Positions 32,645-33,533 of a DNA stretch of 33,533 bases are shown here, in pieces. The stretch spans positions 42,234-75,766 of the forward strand of contig PMST01000641.1 of the NCBI GenBank assembly GCA_003168295.1, in the 5' to 3' direction. How positions within the stretch are numbered: position 1 is the stretch's first letter; each line of letters begins with the position of its first letter. Made by a program: the position numbers and the translations under genes. Under the pieces are notes generated by a model that saw nothing but the letters and a program-made list of their open reading frames with translations, was not told where the DNA came from and did no database searches. This DNA is from Actinomycetota bacterium (GTDB lineage Bacteria; Actinomycetota; Actinomycetes; Streptosporangiales; Streptosporangiaceae).

Positions 32645-32848
32645 TCAGATCGGCTGGACGCTGTCAGCCTGCGGGCCCTTGGTGCCCTGGCTGGCGGTGA
32701 ACTCCACCCGCTGGTTGTCCTGGAGGCTACGGTAACCGTCAGCCTGAATTACTGAGTGGTGAACGAAGACATCGCTCGTGCCGTCGTCGGGGGCGATGAA
32801 ACCATAGCCCTTGTCGGCGTTGAACCACTTGACTGTACCCTGAGGCAT
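32645..32848 (-). CDS. cspA: Cold-shock protein (CspA family)
   Basis: 67 residues, a single OB-fold nucleic-acid chaperone. '[20 protein letters not shown]' contains RNP1 (K-G-Y-G-F-I) and 'DVFVHHSVI' is RNP2. Length is canonical. AGGAG nine bases before ATG 32848 supports the start. It binds single-stranded RNA and DNA and relieves RNA structure. Actinomycetes usually have several copies; this one cannot be matched to a named paralogue. The gap upstream (32849-33219) can hold a long leader, as in other cold-shock genes, but no -10 could be fixed. Confidence 0.95.
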   Translation of the reverse strand: MPQGTVKWFNADKGYGFIAPDDGTSDVFVHHSVIQADGYRSLQDNQRVEFTASQGTKGPQADSVQPI

Positions 32849-33219
32849 TTGTGCTTTCTCCTACTAAACGACTTCCGGGACCCGCATGTGCGGACCCCCG
32901 CTGCTACGGCCGCCTGTATTCAAAAGCCGGACTCTGGAAATCCGCGGCGCCCGCTGTCAGAACTTCGCAGGCGCTGTGACACGAACACGAATTTCCACTA
33001 CAACCAGATGGGACACACCCTACCACGATAGTTCTGCGGCGTGCACCGAAGTCCGGACGCCGGGCGCTCAGGAGGGTCACCTTACCCACACCAGTGGGTG
33101 CTGGCGCTGTGCGATAATACAGGTGGGCCCGGGGCATTTCGAACGTCGGCAGTCACGCCGGTGCCGTCCGCGGGCCAGGTGAGCCCGGCGCACCATGCGC
33201 CAGGGATGGGACGGCCGAT
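32849..33219. other. Divergent regulatory gap between cspA and the SPFH gene
   Basis: No gene is visible in this gap. It should contain the cspA leader and promoter (minus) and the SPFH promoter (plus). The plus-strand candidate is the only one that can be located with any confidence. Confidence 0.5.
33084..33118 (+). promoter_or_regulatory. Extended -10 promoter with an inverted repeat, upstream of the SPFH gene
   Basis: TGCGATAAT (GATAAT at 33113-33118) resembles an extended -10. No -35 match lies upstream; instead ACCCAC (33084-33089) and GTGGGT (33094-33099) form a 6-bp inverted repeat at the -35 position, suggesting an activator or repressor site. Confidence 0.4.
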
Positions 33220-33533
33220 ATGTTCGGCTTCAAGGTCATTAATCAGTACGAGCAAGGCATCGTCTTCCGCTTCGGCAAAATGCTACCCGACCTACGCGGA
33301 CCGGGCCTGACCTGGGTTAACCCGATCTCTGACCGGCTCCGCAAGGTCAATATGCAGATCATCACCGCGGCCGTGCCCGGCCAGGAGGGCATCACCAGGG
33401 ACAACGTCACCGTCCGGGTGGACGCGGTCGTGTACTACCGGGTCATCGACCCGGTCAAGGCGCTCATCAACGTGCAGAACTACACCTTCGCGGTGTCCCA
33501 GGTCGCCCAGACCTCGCTGCGGTCGGTGATCGG
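33220..33533 (+). CDS. SPFH/band-7 (slipin-like) membrane protein, truncated by the window end
   Basis: The first 104 residues are present. It begins 'MFGFKVINQYEQGIVFRFGK', the stomatin/slipin signature, then 'GPGLTWVNPISDRLRKVNMQI', 'ITRDNVTVRVDAVVYYRVIDPVKA' and 'VSQVAQTSLRSVIG'. SPFH proteins form large ring or cage assemblies on membranes and help organise microdomains or proteases. Usually a hydrophobic anchor precedes this domain; here the protein starts directly at the domain, so the annotated start may be internal or the anchor very short. Partner genes (NfeD) would lie beyond the window. GC-rich, no strong ribosome site. Confidence 0.88.
   Translation, partial: MFGFKVINQYEQGIVFRFGKMLPDLRGPGLTWVNPISDRLRKVNMQIITAAVPGQEGITRDNVTVRVDAVVYYRVIDPVKALINVQNYTFAVSQVAQTSLRSVI

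Noticed and set aside
27975..33043. A 14-bp sequence (AGTTCTGCGGCGTG) shared in inverted orientation between 27975-27988 and 33030-33043.
   Set aside because: Several 14-bp matches are expected by chance in 33 kb of GC-biased DNA, and nothing else is shared around them.

Overview
The window is high-GC DNA from an actinomycete chromosome. The clearest markers are a WhiB regulator, two F420-dependent luciferase-like (LLM) oxidoreductases, a deazaflavin-dependent nitroreductase-family enzyme, a DUF2690 exported protein, an ECF sigma factor followed by a CU044_5270-family membrane protein, frequent GTG/TTG starts, and several genes whose start codon sits 6-7 bases after a TAnnnT -10 box (leaderless style). 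I infer Streptosporangiales or a related filamentous actinomycete. No rRNA, tRNA, CRISPR array, phage gene or intact insertion sequence was seen.

Layout. 0.1-4.6 kb: exported DUF2690 protein (-), LLM oxidoreductase (+), CapA-like lipoprotein (-), DUF72 protein (+), ECF sigma factor (+). 4.6-6.2 kb: CU044_5270-family partner of the sigma factor, with an apparent +1 frameshift. 6.2-10.35 kb: two-gene unit of a GH3 beta-glucosidase with a PA14 insert and a type-B carboxylesterase, preceded by two strong inverted repeats. 10.4-15.4 kb: decayed accessory stretch holding a frameshifted alpha/beta hydrolase, a diverged copy of the esterase 3' end, start fragments of a DUF2255 gene and an aldo/keto reductase, and a second aldo/keto reductase with an internal deletion. 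Embedded in it are an intact nitroreductase-family gene and a 579-residue beta-propeller protein. 15.5-24.4 kb: mostly single housekeeping-like or hypothetical genes (YciO/Sua5-like, acyl-CoA ligase, anchored propeller protein, GNAT, DUF1810, PPOX-fold, DUF1992, geranylgeranyl-reductase family). 24.4-27.9 kb: methylglyoxal synthase and a compact minus-strand operon SRPBCC - LLM - SDR - SRPBCC. 28.0-31.4 kb: divergent plus-strand CarH-like B12-binding MerR regulator, DHA2 drug-efflux transporter, WhiB, small membrane protein. 31.4-33.5 kb: strong hairpin terminator, 24-residue hydrophobic peptide, DUF1345 membrane protein, cold-shock protein with a 14-bp-arm terminator, and the start of an SPFH/band-7 protein cut by the window edge.

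How the parts may work together. The most system-like part is 24.9-31.0 kb. A MerR regulator with an adenosylcobalamin-sensing domain lies between a four-gene operon (two related SRPBCC proteins bracketing an F420-type oxidoreductase and an SDR) and an efflux pump, and the -35 boxes of the two directions overlap. This suggests B12- or light-responsive control of a small-molecule conversion and export module. The regulator keeps the W-x9-EH motif and the lower-ligand His but has Ala where, from memory, Thermus CarH has the His that forms the light-state bis-His adduct; the SDR lacks the usual YxxxK pair. The GH3/esterase pair looks like a unit for removing sugar and acyl groups from plant-type glycosides inside the cell.
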